Assembly (NCBI RefSeq): GCF_000473365.1
Contig: NZ_KI421517.1
Span: 3,552,634-3,616,633 of the forward strand
DNA length: 64,000 nucleotides
Direction: 5' to 3'
DNA from: Adhaeribacter aquaticus DSM 16391
Lineage (GTDB): Bacteria; Bacteroidota; Bacteroidia; Cytophagales; Hymenobacteraceae
In this document: one piece after another, positions 1-9,228 of the stretch
Numbering within the stretch: position 1 is the first letter of the stretch
Layout: the number at the start of each line of letters is the position of its first letter
Notes under the pieces: model-generated
What the model was told of the DNA's origin: nothing
Databases searched by the model: none
The model's input: only the letters and a program-made list of their open reading frames with translations
Program-made: the position numbers and the translations under genes

Positions 1-687
1 ACTATTCTGGTGGTGGTGCCTATGATTATATTAACCTTTGTTCTGCTAAACTTATTCAGACAAACCTTTAGTAAAATTGCCTTATCCAGTTTATTCCTGG
101 GTAGTAGCTTTGTAATTATCTGGGGATTAGTTGTTTGGATGCTGCAACGGGAGTTTTCGGCAGCGGCTACAGAGGTGCCTGCTTCCTGGTTTGGTATCCT
201 GAACTCCTTCTTCATTATTTCGTTAGCGCCTTTATTTTCTAAAGTTTGGGAAACCAAGTTTAACCCTTCTGGTCCGGTTAAATTTGGTATTGGTTTGATA
301 TTAGTGGGTATAGGTTTTGCTTTATTGGCTTATGGTGGTAGTTCCATTCCGCAAGGAGCTAAAACAGCCTCGGTAAGTATGGTTTGGTTGATTATGGCTT
401 ATTGCTTACATACTATGGGCGAACTTTGTATTTCCCCGGTTGGTCTTTCTTACATCAGTAAATTGGCTCCGCCAAAATTGGTAGGTTTAATGTTTGGTAT
501 CTGGTTTTTAACCACCGCTATTGCTAATTATTTAGCAGGTATTACTGGTAGTTTCATTGATCCAATTATTGAAGACTATTCCATGGCCACCTTCTTTTTA
601 ATTTTTACAGCTATTCCAATTGTTGCAGGATTAGTAATGATGAGCCTGAATAAGCTATTAAAAAATAAAATGCACGGTATTTATTGA
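1..687 (+). CDS. POT/PTR2 family peptide transporter, C-terminal part (cut by window edge)
   Basis: The reading frame is already open at base 1, so this is the last 228 residues of a longer gene. It encodes about six hydrophobic helices. The conserved C-terminal stretch of proton-coupled oligopeptide transporters is readable: HTMGELCISPVGLSYISKL followed by a GLMFGIWFLTTAIAN-like helix. The family imports di- and tripeptides with protons across the inner membrane. The full protein is normally 450-550 residues, so more than half lies outside the window. A strong hairpin terminator follows 24 bases after the stop. Substrate is inferred from family only. Confidence 0.85.
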   Translation, partial: TILVVVPMIILTFVLLNLFRQTFSKIALSSLFLGSSFVIIWGLVVWMLQREFSAAATEVPASWFGILNSFFIISLAPLFSKVWETKFNPSGPVKFGIGLILVGIGFALLAYGGSSIPQGAKTASVSMVWLIMAYCLHTMGELCISPVGLSYISKLAPPKLVGLMFGIWFLTTAIANYLAGITGSFIDPIIEDYSMATFFLIFTAIPIVAGLVMMSLNKLLKNKMHGIY

Positions 688-710
688 TTTAATAATTATA
701 ATTTTCTAAT

Positions 711-743
711 AAAGCCCCGGTTTTTTGCCGGGGCTTTTTTTTT
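711..743 (+). terminator. Rho-independent terminator after the POT transporter gene
   Basis: A perfect 9-bp stem (AAGCCCCGG, 712-720, with CCGGGGCTT, 728-736) has a 7-base T-rich loop and is followed by a run of T. It sits 24 bases after the stop codon. Confidence 0.9.
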
Positions 744-839
744 GTATTTAGGGATGTTGTATATTTATTTTTAAATAAAATAACCTGTAAATGATTGGTT
801 TGATCTTTTATTAATCCTAAATACATATCCTATAGAAAC

Positions 840-1433
840 ATGTTTACTTTTTTTCGCAAAGCTAATGCTTTGCTTGCTATTGCTTTGTTTTCGCAGTCTT
901 GCGAAGTTGATCCGGTTAATCCAGAACTTCCAAAAGAGGAAAGAATTGCTAAAATTTATTTGATTCCCAAAAACGAACATTCCTCTAATAATACAATCCA
1001 GCTTCTGGGTAATAACAGAATTAAGTTTAAGACAAAATTTGATAATTCTGCTATTTATTTAAGTAAGGATCCTGTAAACCAGTATGATATAAACAAGCTT
1101 TACGGTTTCTCCGACTGCCGTACTGCCCATCATACGAACAGTGCCCGGTTTGGATGGCGTTGGCTTAATAAACGCCTGGAAGTTTTGGCTTATACTTATA
1201 AGGATGGCGTTCGGTATGAACAATTTATTAGTGCTGTTGATTTAAATACCGAGTATGTATATGAGTTAGAGTGCCTGGAAAATAAATACATTTTCCGGTT
1301 AAATGGAGAAACAGTAGAAATGGAAAGGGGATGTAACGATAATCCGCAGAAATACAAACTATTCCCATATTTTGGAGGAGATGAAGTTGCCCCACATGAC
1401 ATAACCATCACCATTACGGATATTGAATCCTAA
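840..1433 (+). CDS. Putative lipoprotein of unknown function
   Basis: I do not recognise this 197-residue protein. A short basic N-terminus and a hydrophobic stretch end in FSQSC, so Cys21 may be a lipidation site. The -3 position is Ser rather than Leu, so the lipobox is loose. The mature part is rich in alternating polar and hydrophobic residues, with aromatic and charged repeats ending in ITITITDIES. This suggests an all-beta fold, possibly a LamG/concanavalin-like sandwich, but that is a guess from composition. It is a single-gene unit between two terminators and converges on the lactonase gene. It would sit in the periplasm or outer membrane. Confidence 0.7.
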   Translation: MFTFFRKANALLAIALFSQSCEVDPVNPELPKEERIAKIYLIPKNEHSSNNTIQLLGNNRIKFKTKFDNSAIYLSKDPVNQYDINKLYGFSDCRTAHHTNSARFGWRWLNKRLEVLAYTYKDGVRYEQFISAVDLNTEYVYELECLENKYIFRLNGETVEMERGCNDNPQKYKLFPYFGGDEVAPHDITITITDIES

Positions 1434-1476
1434 AAAGTAAAAGCGGGCTATTTCTTTTATAGCCCGCTTTTACTTT
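1434..1476. terminator. Bidirectional terminator
   Basis: A perfect 17-bp inverted repeat (1434-1450 with 1460-1476; core AGCGGGCTA/TAGCCCGCT) has A-rich and T-rich flanks on both sides. It lies between the convergent lipoprotein and lactonase genes and can end both transcripts. Confidence 0.9.
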
Positions 1477-1493
1477 CATAATAACTTTAAAAA

Positions 1494-2687
1494 CTAAGCA
1501 AAAGGAGTGGTTATTTGCAGGCATACCGGTGAGGGTACTTCTGCCTGGTTACCAGTAGGTGTTAATTTGCCTGATTGTTGGTTTATTTTAAAAGAAATAA
1601 TGTTGTTGGAGTCCTGGTTAGCCACCAGTAATATTTTGCCTGACGGATCGATGGTAAAGTTTCGCGGTGTTTTACCTTCCGTAGAAACATGCTGTACTAA
1701 TGTTAATTTACCTGTTTTAGCATCAATGGCATAAACCACAATACTGTTGTGTCCGCGGTTAGAGCCATATAAGAATTTACCATTCGGCGATACATGAAGA
1801 TCGGCACAGGATGACTGCCCAGAAAAATCAGCGGGTAAAGTAGAAATAGTTTGCAGTTCTTTTAAGTCGCCGTTTTGGGCGGTATAGGCAAAAGCCTTTA
1901 CCGTTCCATCTAATTCATTTATCAGGTAGAATAATTTACCATTGGGATGGAAGGCCATGTGGCGCGGACCAGCACCCGGTGTAACTTTTACGGCAGGCGG
2001 GTTGGTCGCAGTTATTTTTCCATTTTTAGCGTCATATAAATACCGGTAAATACTATCGGTTCCTAAATCAGCAGAAAAAGCGTATTTGTTGGCGGCATCC
2101 AACATAATGCTATGAGCGTGTGCTTCTTTCTGGCGGCGGGTATTTACACTGGAGCCTTCGTGCTGATCCATAGAAGAGGAAGGGCTAAGCTGGCCATTGG
2201 CCTGAATAGGCAACACCGCTACATTGCCACCGGAATAATTGGCTATTAAGGCATTTTTATCACCTTTATCTAACGAAATATAACAAGGCGATGCCCCTAA
2301 GGAAGCTTGTGTATTTAATAAGATAAGATTGCCATTCTTCTGATCAATAGAGAAAGCACTAACAGCACCGCTTTTTTGCCCTTCATAATTACCTGTTTCG
2401 TGTACCGCATATAAAAAGCGTCGTTTAGAATCCAGCGTTAAGTAAGAGGGATTTTCGCCGGCTTTAAAAGCTGCTACCCGGTTTATCGCACCTGTTTCGG
2501 TATTTAAGCTATATAAAAAAATACTTTCAGCGTCTGGTTTCGCATACGTGCCTACATAGAACATAACTTCATTGCCTTTATAAATTGAATTAGCTAAACT
2601 ACTTAGGGGACTCATAAAAGGTAAAAGAGCCGCACCTAAACTGGCGGATTTAATAAATTGGCGGCGGGAGTGGTTTTTAGCGGTCAT
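1494..2687 (-). CDS. Lactonase family protein (6-phosphogluconolactonase-like seven-bladed propeller), Tat-exported
   Basis: This 397-residue protein begins with a twin-arginine signal: SRRQFIK at residues 7-13, then a hydrophobic stretch ending near LSSLA (28-32). The rest shows repeated propeller blades of the YbhE/Pgl type: YVGTYA, GENPSYLTLD, GASPCYISLD, GAGPRHMAFHPNGK, DLHVSPNGKFLYGSNRG and TPRNFTIDPSGK. Cytoplasmic YbhE hydrolyses 6-phosphogluconolactone. An exported copy cannot act in the pentose phosphate pathway, so its substrate is probably another sugar lactone or a carboxy-cis,cis-muconate-like lactone. It stands alone, with a TAnnTTTG box 42 bases upstream of the ATG. Confidence 0.85.
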   Translation of the reverse strand: MTAKNHSRRQFIKSASLGAALLPFMSPLSSLANSIYKGNEVMFYVGTYAKPDAESIFLYSLNTETGAINRVAAFKAGENPSYLTLDSKRRFLYAVHETGNYEGQKSGAVSAFSIDQKNGNLILLNTQASLGASPCYISLDKGDKNALIANYSGGNVAVLPIQANGQLSPSSSMDQHEGSSVNTRRQKEAHAHSIMLDAANKYAFSADLGTDSIYRYLYDAKNGKITATNPPAVKVTPGAGPRHMAFHPNGKLFYLINELDGTVKAFAYTAQNGDLKELQTISTLPADFSGQSSCADLHVSPNGKFLYGSNRGHNSIVVYAIDAKTGKLTLVQHVSTEGKTPRNFTIDPSGKILLVANQDSNNIISFKINQQSGKLTPTGNQAEVPSPVCLQITTPFA

Positions 2688-2728
2688 AAATATTTAAAAA
2701 TTTCTATATTTCTTTTGGTTGTGAAAAG

Positions 2729-2736
2729 CAAAACTA
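2729..2736 (-). promoter_or_regulatory. Bacteroidota -7 promoter box for the lactonase gene
   Basis: On the minus strand this reads TAGTTTTG, an exact match to the TAnnTTTG consensus of the primary sigma factor in Bacteroidota. It lies 42 bases before the ATG at 2687. No convincing -33 TTTG is seen at the usual spacing. Confidence 0.45.
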
Positions 2737-2894
2737 AATATTCTGCGCAATTAATATAAGGTTATTACTTGTTTTTAAGAAGCTAGCGTAAATATAATTT
2801 TTGCTTACAAACTTTGTGCCTTAAACAATCGCTTCTAAATCATAAATTAATTTCTAAAATTGCGTATTGCAAGCAAATATTTAAATACAAAGAC

Positions 2895-4361
2895 ATGAAT
2901 TTAAATGACCGTTACGAAATGTCGTTGGGGTTACTGACCGACTTGTACCAGCTAACCATGGCTCAGGGGTACTGGAAAAAAGAAATGGCAGAACAAGAAG
3001 CTGTGTTTCATTTATTTTTCCGGAAAAATCCGTTTCAGGGTGGTTATACAGTTTGTGCAGGTTTGGCCGACGCCATTGATTTTTTGCAGCATTTAAAATT
3101 CACCGAAGATGATCTGGCTTATTTAAGTAGTTTACAGGGTAGCAGGCAGCAGCCTTTATTCGAGGCCGGGTTTCTGGATTATTTACGTGATTTAAAGTTT
3201 ACCTGCCAGGTAGACGCTATACCCGAAGGAACTTTGGTTTTTCCTAATGAACCTTTGCTGCGCATCACAGGTCCTATATTGCAATGTCAGTTAGTAGAAA
3301 CCCCTTTATTAAATATCATAAATTTTCAGACCCTGGTAGCTACCAAAGCAGCCCGTATAGTAGATGCTGCTAAAGGAGACCGGGTAATAGAATTTGGGAT
3401 GCGCAGAGCTCAAGGCCCGGATGGTGCTTTGTCTGCGGCCCGGGCAGCTTTTATTGGCGGCATAGGAGCTACTTCAGACGTATTGGCCGGTAAAATATTT
3501 AATATTCCGGTTAAAGGTACCCATGCCCATAGCTGGGTAATGTCTTTTGAAGAAGAACAAGAAGCCTTTGCCGCTTATGCTGATGTATTTCCGCACGATG
3601 CTACCTTTTTGGTTGATACTTACCATACTATAGAAGGCATTAAAAAAGCTATTGCCGTGGCTAAGCAATTACGGGCGCAGGGGGCAGAACTACAGGGAGT
3701 CCGATTAGATTCTGGCGATTTAGCCTATTTAAGTAAAGAAGGCAGAAAGCTGTTAGATGAAGCAGGTTTTCCTGATGTATCCATTGTAGCGAGCAATGAT
3801 CTGGATGAGTATTTAATTGAAAGCTTAAAATTGCAAGGTGCCAGGATAGATACCTGGGGTATAGGTACCAAATTAGTTACTGCCTACGATCAGCCTGCTT
3901 TGGGTGGAGTCTATAAACTGGCTGCTTTACGTAAGAAAACCGGTGAGTGGGAGTATAAACTAAAACTTTCCGAACAATTAATAAAAATTTCTACGCCGGG
4001 CATTCAGCAAGTTCGGCGGTTTTACAATGAAGATGGCTTCGTGGCCGATATGATATTCTCTAAAGAACAACCCATTGGCACTTCCGCTACCATTGTAGAC
4101 CCGAGTGATATAACCAAACGCAAAACAATTACGGCCGGAATAGCCCACCAGGATTTACTGATACCTGTTTTTAAAGCAGGTGAGTTGGTATATGAATGTC
4201 CAACTTTAAAAGCTATCCAGGAATACGCGAAGCAACAGGTAAACCAATTGCACCCGTCCATCCGCCGGTTCTTAAATCCCCATATCTACCCGGTTGGCCT
4301 GGAAGAGCAGCTAAATAACAAAAAGCTCTCTATTATTATGCAATTGCGGGAAAGCGAATAA
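2895..4361 (+). CDS. pncB: Nicotinate phosphoribosyltransferase
   Basis: This enzyme converts nicotinate, PRPP and ATP to nicotinate mononucleotide, the Preiss-Handler entry to NAD. I chose the ATG at 2895 (488 residues), giving the typical family start LGLLTDLYQLTMAQGYW. The frame stays open upstream to a TTG at 2814, but the extra 27 residues do not look like family sequence. Visible motifs are GTHAHS at 208-213, which carries the phosphorylated histidine, and LDSGDL at 271-276 in the phosphoribosyl-binding barrel. Length fits the family. It stands alone, divergent from the lactonase gene. cinA, with its PncC-type amidase domain, lies 5 kb away and also concerns pyridine nucleotide salvage. 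Confidence 0.95.
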   Translation: MNLNDRYEMSLGLLTDLYQLTMAQGYWKKEMAEQEAVFHLFFRKNPFQGGYTVCAGLADAIDFLQHLKFTEDDLAYLSSLQGSRQQPLFEAGFLDYLRDLKFTCQVDAIPEGTLVFPNEPLLRITGPILQCQLVETPLLNIINFQTLVATKAARIVDAAKGDRVIEFGMRRAQGPDGALSAARAAFIGGIGATSDVLAGKIFNIPVKGTHAHSWVMSFEEEQEAFAAYADVFPHDATFLVDTYHTIEGIKKAIAVAKQLRAQGAELQGVRLDSGDLAYLSKEGRKLLDEAGFPDVSIVASNDLDEYLIESLKLQGARIDTWGIGTKLVTAYDQPALGGVYKLAALRKKTGEWEYKLKLSEQLIKISTPGIQQVRRFYNEDGFVADMIFSKEQPIGTSATIVDPSDITKRKTITAGIAHQDLLIPVFKAGELVYECPTLKAIQEYAKQQVNQLHPSIRRFLNPHIYPVGLEEQLNNKKLSIIMQLRESE

Positions 4362-4462
4362 ACTCAATTTTAACTAAAAGTTTTATATAATCTTCTTAAA
4401 GAGAAAATCGCAGAATTTAGATATTTGGTAAAGGACTATTTTTTACCCAAAGCTTTATTCCC

Positions 4463-4470
4463 TATTTTTG
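4463..4470 (+). promoter_or_regulatory. -7 promoter box for valS
   Basis: TATTTTTG matches TAnnTTTG exactly and lies 25 bases before the ATG at 4495. It overlaps an upstream in-frame TTG (4468), which argues that translation starts at 4495 and not at 4468. Confidence 0.55.
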
Positions 4471-4494
4471 CGCTCGTTTATTTTTAATCCAGAC

Positions 4495-7122
4495 ATGGCA
4501 ATATCAAAAACATATAATCCGAAAGAAGTAGAGGAAAAGTGGTACGCTAATTGGCAACAAAAAGGCTTTTTTCGGTCTAAACCTAATCCTAAAAAAGAAC
4601 CATATACGGTAGTAATTCCTCCTCCCAATGTAACCGGGGTATTGCACATGGGGCACATGCTCAATAATACCATTCAGGATATTTTGGTGCGGCGCGCCCG
4701 GATGCAGGGAAAAGAAGCTTGTTGGGTCCCCGGTACCGACCATGCTTCTATTGCTACCGAAGCACGGGTGGTAGCCATGTTGAAGGAAAAAGGTATCAAT
4801 AAGGCCGATATTAGCCGGGAAGAGTTTTTGACCCATGCCTGGGAATGGAAAGAAAAATACGGCGGCATCATTCTGGAGCAATTAAAGAAACTAGGTGCTT
4901 CTTGCGATTGGGATCGTACTCGTTTTACCATGGAAGAGTCCTTAACCGAAGCAGTACTGCAGGTTTTTGTGGACTTGTACCGCAAAGGGAATATTTACCG
5001 GGGTATCCGGATGGTAAATTGGGATCCGGCCGGGAAAACTGCTTTATCGGATGAAGAGGTAATTCATAAACAGGTAAATTCTAAGCTGTATCATATAAAT
5101 TACCAGATAGCTGGCGAGGAAGGAAATTATTTAACGGTTGCCACTACGCGTCCCGAAACAATTTTGGGCGATACCGCTATTTGTATTAACCCGAACGATG
5201 CCCGCTATCAGCATTTAAAAGGCAAGCAAGCATTAGTGCCGCTAATCAATCGGCCTATTCCTATTATTTTTGATGAGTATGTGGATATGGAGTTTGGTAC
5301 GGGTTGCTTAAAAGTAACGCCAGCGCACGACTTGAATGACTACGAATTAGGGCAACGCCACAACTTACCAAGCATTGATATTTTAAACGATGACGGTACC
5401 CTAAACAGTAAAGCACAGCTGTATGTGGGCGAGGATCGCTTTATTGTTAGAAAAAAAATAGCAAAGGAATTAGAGGCAAACGGACAGCTGGTAAAAACCG
5501 AGGACATTACCAATAATGTAGGTTTTTCCGAGCGTACAGATGCGGTTATCGAGCCTAAATTGTCTATGCAGTGGTTTCTGCGGATGGAGAAATTGCGGGA
5601 TCCGGCACTTAGTAGTGTCATGGAAGACCAGATAAAACTACACCCGCCAAAGTTCAAAAACATGTACCGTTCCTGGATGGATAATATCCGGGATTGGTGT
5701 ATTTCGCGCCAATTGTGGTGGGGACAACGTATTCCGGCTTATTATTTACCAGATGGCTCTTTTGTTGTAGCGCATAACCTGGAAGAAGCCTTAGCGCTGG
5801 CGAAAGAGCAAACGGGAAATACTGATTTGACAACTGCTGATTTACGGCAGGATGAAGATGTTCTTGATACCTGGTTCTCTTCCTGGTTATGGCCTATTTC
5901 AGTTTTTGATGGGTTTAAGGATCCGGATAATGCCGACATTCAATATTATTACCCAACCAACGACTTGGTAACGGCTCCGGAAATTTTATTTTTCTGGGTA
6001 GCCCGGATGATTATGGCAGGCTTGGAATACCGGAAAGAAGTACCTTTTAAAAATGTGTACTTAACGGGTATAGTACGGGATAAATTAGGTCGCAAAATGT
6101 CTAAATCTTTAGGCAACTCGCCAGACCCACTTAATTTAATTGAGCAATACGGTGCCGATGGTGTGAGAACTGGTATGTTATTTAGTTCACCGGCCGGTAA
6201 CGATTTATTATTTGATGAAAAGCTTTGTGAGCAAGGCCGGAACTTCAGTAACAAAATCTGGAATGCTTACCGCTTAATAAAAGGCTGGGAAGTTAATGAA
6301 GACCTGGAGAACCCGAACGAGCTGGCAATAAAATGGTTCGACTCTAAATTTAATGCAGCTTTTGAGCAGATAGAAGATCATTTCAGTAAGTTCCGTATGT
6401 CGGACGCGCTAATGGCGGTTTACAAACTGGTGTGGGATGATTTCTGCTCCTATTACCTGGAAATGATTAAACCGGCTTACCAGAGTCCGATTGATAAAAA
6501 AACACTGGATGCCACTATTGCTTTCCTGGAAAGTATTTTAAAACTGCTGCATCCGTTTATGCCTTTTATTACGGAAGAAATATGGCAGGATATAAAAGAG
6601 CGGAGCGATAAAGATTATTTGATAATAGCAAAATGGCCCAAAGCAGATGTGGTAGATACCATTTTGCTGGAGCGGATGGAGAAAGCAATGGATATTGTTG
6701 GGGGGATACGGAATGTACGGAACTCCAAGAATATTCCGCAAACCAAAGCACTTAGCTTAGCAATTAAAACGCAAGAGCATTCAATTTTGAAACCTTTTGA
6801 AGCTTTGATTCAGAAGTTAGCCAATATTACGGGTATAACTTATGTTGAGGAGAACCAGGAGGGTAGTATTAACTTTGTAATTGGTGGTAGTGAGTTCTTT
6901 ATCCCAATGGAAGGTACCGTGGATCTGGAAGCTGAAAAAGATAGGTTAATAAAAGAACTAGAGTACACCAAAGGTTTCCTGGCTTCGGTAGATAAAAAAT
7001 TGAGCAACGAACGTTTTGTTAACGGCGCACCAGCCCAGGTACTGGAAAAGGAATGGCAAAAGAAAGCGGATGCCGAAGCTAAAATTAAAGCTTTGGAGCA
7101 AAGTATTGCAGCTTTTGATTAA
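4495..7122 (+). CDS. valS: Valine--tRNA ligase
   Basis: This class I aminoacyl-tRNA synthetase has 875 residues, the usual bacterial length. The HIGH signature is HMGH at 51-54 within [13 protein letters not shown]. The KMSKS loop is at 534-538. The CP1 editing domain between them is recognisable by [10 protein letters not shown] and by [12 protein letters not shown]. The [15 protein letters not shown] block is intact, and a C-terminal coiled coil of the ValS type is present (LEAEKDRL to the end). I chose the start at 4495 from the alignment start [13 protein letters not shown] and from the promoter box just upstream. It is a monocistronic gene ending in a perfect palindromic terminator. Confidence 0.97.
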   Translation: MAISKTYNPKEVEEKWYANWQQKGFFRSKPNPKKEPYTVVIPPPNVTGVLHMGHMLNNTIQDILVRRARMQGKEACWVPGTDHASIATEARVVAMLKEKGINKADISREEFLTHAWEWKEKYGGIILEQLKKLGASCDWDRTRFTMEESLTEAVLQVFVDLYRKGNIYRGIRMVNWDPAGKTALSDEEVIHKQVNSKLYHINYQIAGEEGNYLTVATTRPETILGDTAICINPNDARYQHLKGKQALVPLINRPIPIIFDEYVDMEFGTGCLKVTPAHDLNDYELGQRHNLPSIDILNDDGTLNSKAQLYVGEDRFIVRKKIAKELEANGQLVKTEDITNNVGFSERTDAVIEPKLSMQWFLRMEKLRDPALSSVMEDQIKLHPPKFKNMYRSWMDNIRDWCISRQLWWGQRIPAYYLPDGSFVVAHNLEEALALAKEQTGNTDLTTADLRQDEDVLDTWFSSWLWPISVFDGFKDPDNADIQYYYPTNDLVTAPEILFFWVARMIMAGLEYRKEVPFKNVYLTGIVRDKLGRKMSKSLGNSPDPLNLIEQYGADGVRTGMLFSSPAGNDLLFDEKLCEQGRNFSNKIWNAYRLIKGWEVNEDLENPNELAIKWFDSKFNAAFEQIEDHFSKFRMSDALMAVYKLVWDDFCSYYLEMIKPAYQSPIDKKTLDATIAFLESILKLLHPFMPFITEEIWQDIKERSDKDYLIIAKWPKADVVDTILLERMEKAMDIVGGIRNVRNSKNIPQTKALSLAIKTQEHSILKPFEALIQKLANITGITYVEENQEGSINFVIGGSEFFIPMEGTVDLEAEKDRLIKELEYTKGFLASVDKKLSNERFVNGAPAQVLEKEWQKKADAEAKIKALEQSIAAFD

Positions 7123-7142
7123 TGTAGATTTGTTTATAAAAT

Positions 7143-7170
7143 AAAAAGGGAGCTAATTAGCTCCCTTTTT
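7143..7170. terminator. Bidirectional terminator
   Basis: A 28-bp perfect palindrome (core GGGAGCTAATTAGCTCCC) is flanked by A and T runs. It sits between valS and the convergent gene at 7188-7685. Confidence 0.9.
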
Positions 7171-7187
7171 ATTTTACTTTTTTAGGC

Positions 7188-7685
7188 CTACATGATATAT
7201 TGATCTAACACTTGCCAGGAAATATCCGTGGAAGATTTAACCTCGTAACGGAGCATCATATAGCCACCAATATGACCGTCCTCGAAATAGGCAAGGGCAT
7301 ACCGGTTGTTCAAAATTTGTACCTCCCGGATATTCATCGTGCCACCTACAGATCCGTTCACTTTTATTAGGTTTTGCTGATTTTTTATTAAGCTTTGCTT
7401 TAGGTCTTCATTTGGGTTTTTCAACCCCTTTCCTTTTAAATTCTCTATTTCAGATGTACTTAAATGTCCTAAGTTTCCTGGCGCTTTTACATTTGTTTGG
7501 GAATTAATGTCCACGCCAAGTTGTCCCTGGACTTTTTTCTGTAACTGGAATATCATGGTATCCCGATCCAATACCCGCCGGTTAGCTAATTCCAAAGCTT
7601 GTTGGGCAGAAGAAAATTTACTATAATAAAAAATAGCCAGAAATAAACTGAAGGCAAAAAATATAATAAAAAGATAGTTCTTCAT
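7188..7685 (-). CDS. Hypothetical membrane-anchored protein
   Basis: I do not recognise this 165-residue protein. Residues 4-21 form one hydrophobic helix (LFIIFFAFSLFLAIFYY), read as an N-terminal anchor with the rest outside the cytoplasm. A charged, probably coiled stretch (about 27-55) follows, then a linker rich in Asn, Lys and Gly. The C-terminal third (REVQILNNRYALAYFEDGHIGGYMMLRYEV) looks like a small beta-rich domain. It has its own transcription unit, isolated from the E2 gene by a hairpin. No function can be assigned. Confidence 0.7.
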   Translation of the reverse strand: MKNYLFIIFFAFSLFLAIFYYSKFSSAQQALELANRRVLDRDTMIFQLQKKVQGQLGVDINSQTNVKAPGNLGHLSTSEIENLKGKGLKNPNEDLKQSLIKNQQNLIKVNGSVGGTMNIREVQILNNRYALAYFEDGHIGGYMMLRYEVKSSTDISWQVLDQYIM

Positions 7686-7705
7686 GTAGATTTGTAAGTA
7701 GAGTA

Positions 7706-7735
7706 AAAAGAAAAGCCTGTAAAAACAGGCTTTTT
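7706..7735 (-). terminator. Terminator of the E2 gene
   Basis: The stem AAAAGCCTGT (7711-7720) pairs with ACAGGCTTTT (7725-7734) around an AAAA loop. On the minus strand a T-rich tract follows. It lies just after the stop of the dihydrolipoamide acyltransferase gene. Confidence 0.85.
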
Positions 7736-7741
7736 CAAAAA

Positions 7742-9121
7742 TTAAATAGTTGTATTTGGATCAAATGCCTCTAAGTATTCTGCTACCCGTTTCACAAATA
7801 AACCACCGAGTGAGCCATCTACAACCCGGTGATCATATGTATGGGATAAGATCATAAATTGGCGGATGCCAATTAAATCACCTTGCGGGGTTTCAATTAC
7901 AGCCGGTTTTTTCTTTATCGCACCCAAAGCCAGAATACCAACCTGCGGCTGCACAATTATTGGTGTGCCCATAATATTGCCAAACGGACCCACATTGGAA
8001 ATGGTGTAAGTACCATCGGCTAAATCATCTGGGGTTAATTTATTTAAGCGGGCCCGGTTAGCCAAATCATTTACTTTTTTGCTCAATCCAACCAGGTTCA
8101 TTTGGTCGGCATTTTTGATAACCGGAACAATCAAATTACCGGATGGTAAAGCTACAGCCATACCTATGTTAATATTCCGCTTCTTAATTATATTATCGCC
8201 ATCTACTGATATATTAATCATAGGGAAATCTTTAATGGCTTTGGCTACGGCTTCAAAAAAGATTGGTGTATAGGTTAAATTCTCACCTTCCCGTTGTTTA
8301 TAAATATCCTTCATTTTGTTCCGCCAGTTCACAATATTGGTAACATCGGCTTCCACAAAAGAAGTAACGTGCGGGGCAATGCGTTTGCTGTCTACCATGC
8401 GCTGCGCTATCATTTTGCGCATACGATCCATCTCTATTATTTCATCCTGACCACTAACAGATACGGCTGGTTTTACAGCAGGTGCCGGAGCGGCAGAAGT
8501 CTGAACAGCCGGTGAAGCAGCAACGGATTCATATGGAGTAGCCATTGAGGGTGATTCCGGGGTAGGTGTAGCGGCAGTACCGGAGACCCTATTCTCAATA
8601 TATGTCAGAATATCTTTTTTGGTAACGCGGCCTTCTAACCCTGTGCCAGGTACAAGGTCCAACTCCCGCATCGGTATACCTTCCTGACGGGCAATATTCA
8701 TGACCAATGGGGAATAAAAACGGCCTTCCAGTGGCGAGGGTAATACTGGTGCAACAGGGGCCGCCTCCGGAGCAGAAACTTCATTTATTATTTTTTCTGC
8801 GAAGCTTCCGTTAACTGATACAGGTTTTGAAACATTGTTTGAAGAGGCTTGTACTTCCGGAGAAGGTTGAGCAGGCGAATCCTGGGTTTCAATAATAGCA
8901 ACAGCTTTGCCAACGGCAACTACATCACCTTCCTGGGCCAAAATCTCCCTTAATATGCCACCATTTATAGCCGGAACCTCGGTATCTACTTTATCGGTAG
9001 CTACTTCTAAAACAGCTTCGTCCTCTTCAATGGTGTCACCAATATTCTTCAGCCATTTCAGAACCGTGCCCTCCATGATACTTTCTCCCATTTTGGGCAT
9101 CAACATTTCTACAAGAGCCAT
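7742..9121 (-). CDS. Dihydrolipoamide acyltransferase (E2) of a 2-oxoacid dehydrogenase complex
   Basis: This is the core acyltransferase that moves acyl groups from lipoamide to CoA. The protein has 459 residues. A single lipoyl domain covers 1-79, with the lipoylated lysine K44 in ATDKVDTEVP. A Pro/Ala/Ser-rich linker follows. A peripheral subunit (E1/E3)-binding domain spans about 135-175 (FYSPLVMNIARQEG). A second Ala/Pro linker leads to the catalytic domain from about 230 to the end, with DHRVVDG at 430-436. The sequence resembles branched-chain or general 2-oxoacid E2 of Bacteroidota more than OGDH E2. No E1 or E3 gene adjoins it, so the substrate (pyruvate or branched-chain oxoacids) stays open. 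Confidence 0.92.
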   Translation of the reverse strand: MALVEMLMPKMGESIMEGTVLKWLKNIGDTIEEDEAVLEVATDKVDTEVPAINGGILREILAQEGDVVAVGKAVAIIETQDSPAQPSPEVQASSNNVSKPVSVNGSFAEKIINEVSAPEAAPVAPVLPSPLEGRFYSPLVMNIARQEGIPMRELDLVPGTGLEGRVTKKDILTYIENRVSGTAATPTPESPSMATPYESVAASPAVQTSAAPAPAVKPAVSVSGQDEIIEMDRMRKMIAQRMVDSKRIAPHVTSFVEADVTNIVNWRNKMKDIYKQREGENLTYTPIFFEAVAKAIKDFPMINISVDGDNIIKKRNINIGMAVALPSGNLIVPVIKNADQMNLVGLSKKVNDLANRARLNKLTPDDLADGTYTISNVGPFGNIMGTPIIVQPQVGILALGAIKKKPAVIETPQGDLIGIRQFMILSHTYDHRVVDGSLGGLFVKRVAEYLEAFDPNTTI

Positions 9122-9204
9122 ATAATCAGTTGCTTATTTAATACTTTAAAGAAGAAGCCCTAATTTTTATATAAAAGCTTCTACTGGTTATGCGAAATAA
9201 TTAC

Positions 9205-9212
9205 CAAAGGTA
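9205..9212 (-). promoter_or_regulatory. Candidate -7 promoter box for the E2 gene
   Basis: On the minus strand this reads TACCTTTG, an exact TAnnTTTG match. It lies 84 bases upstream of the ATG at 9121, between cinA and the E2 gene. Confidence 0.4.
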
Positions 9213-9228
9213 TAAAATTTTGGAAATT

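Noticed and set aside
2814-2894. TTG-initiated extension of pncB by 27 codons
   Set aside because: The added residues lack family similarity, and the ATG at 2895 gives the standard length and N-terminus.
4504-4881. 125-codon minus-strand frame inside valS
   Set aside because: Antisense shadow across the HIGH region of valS.
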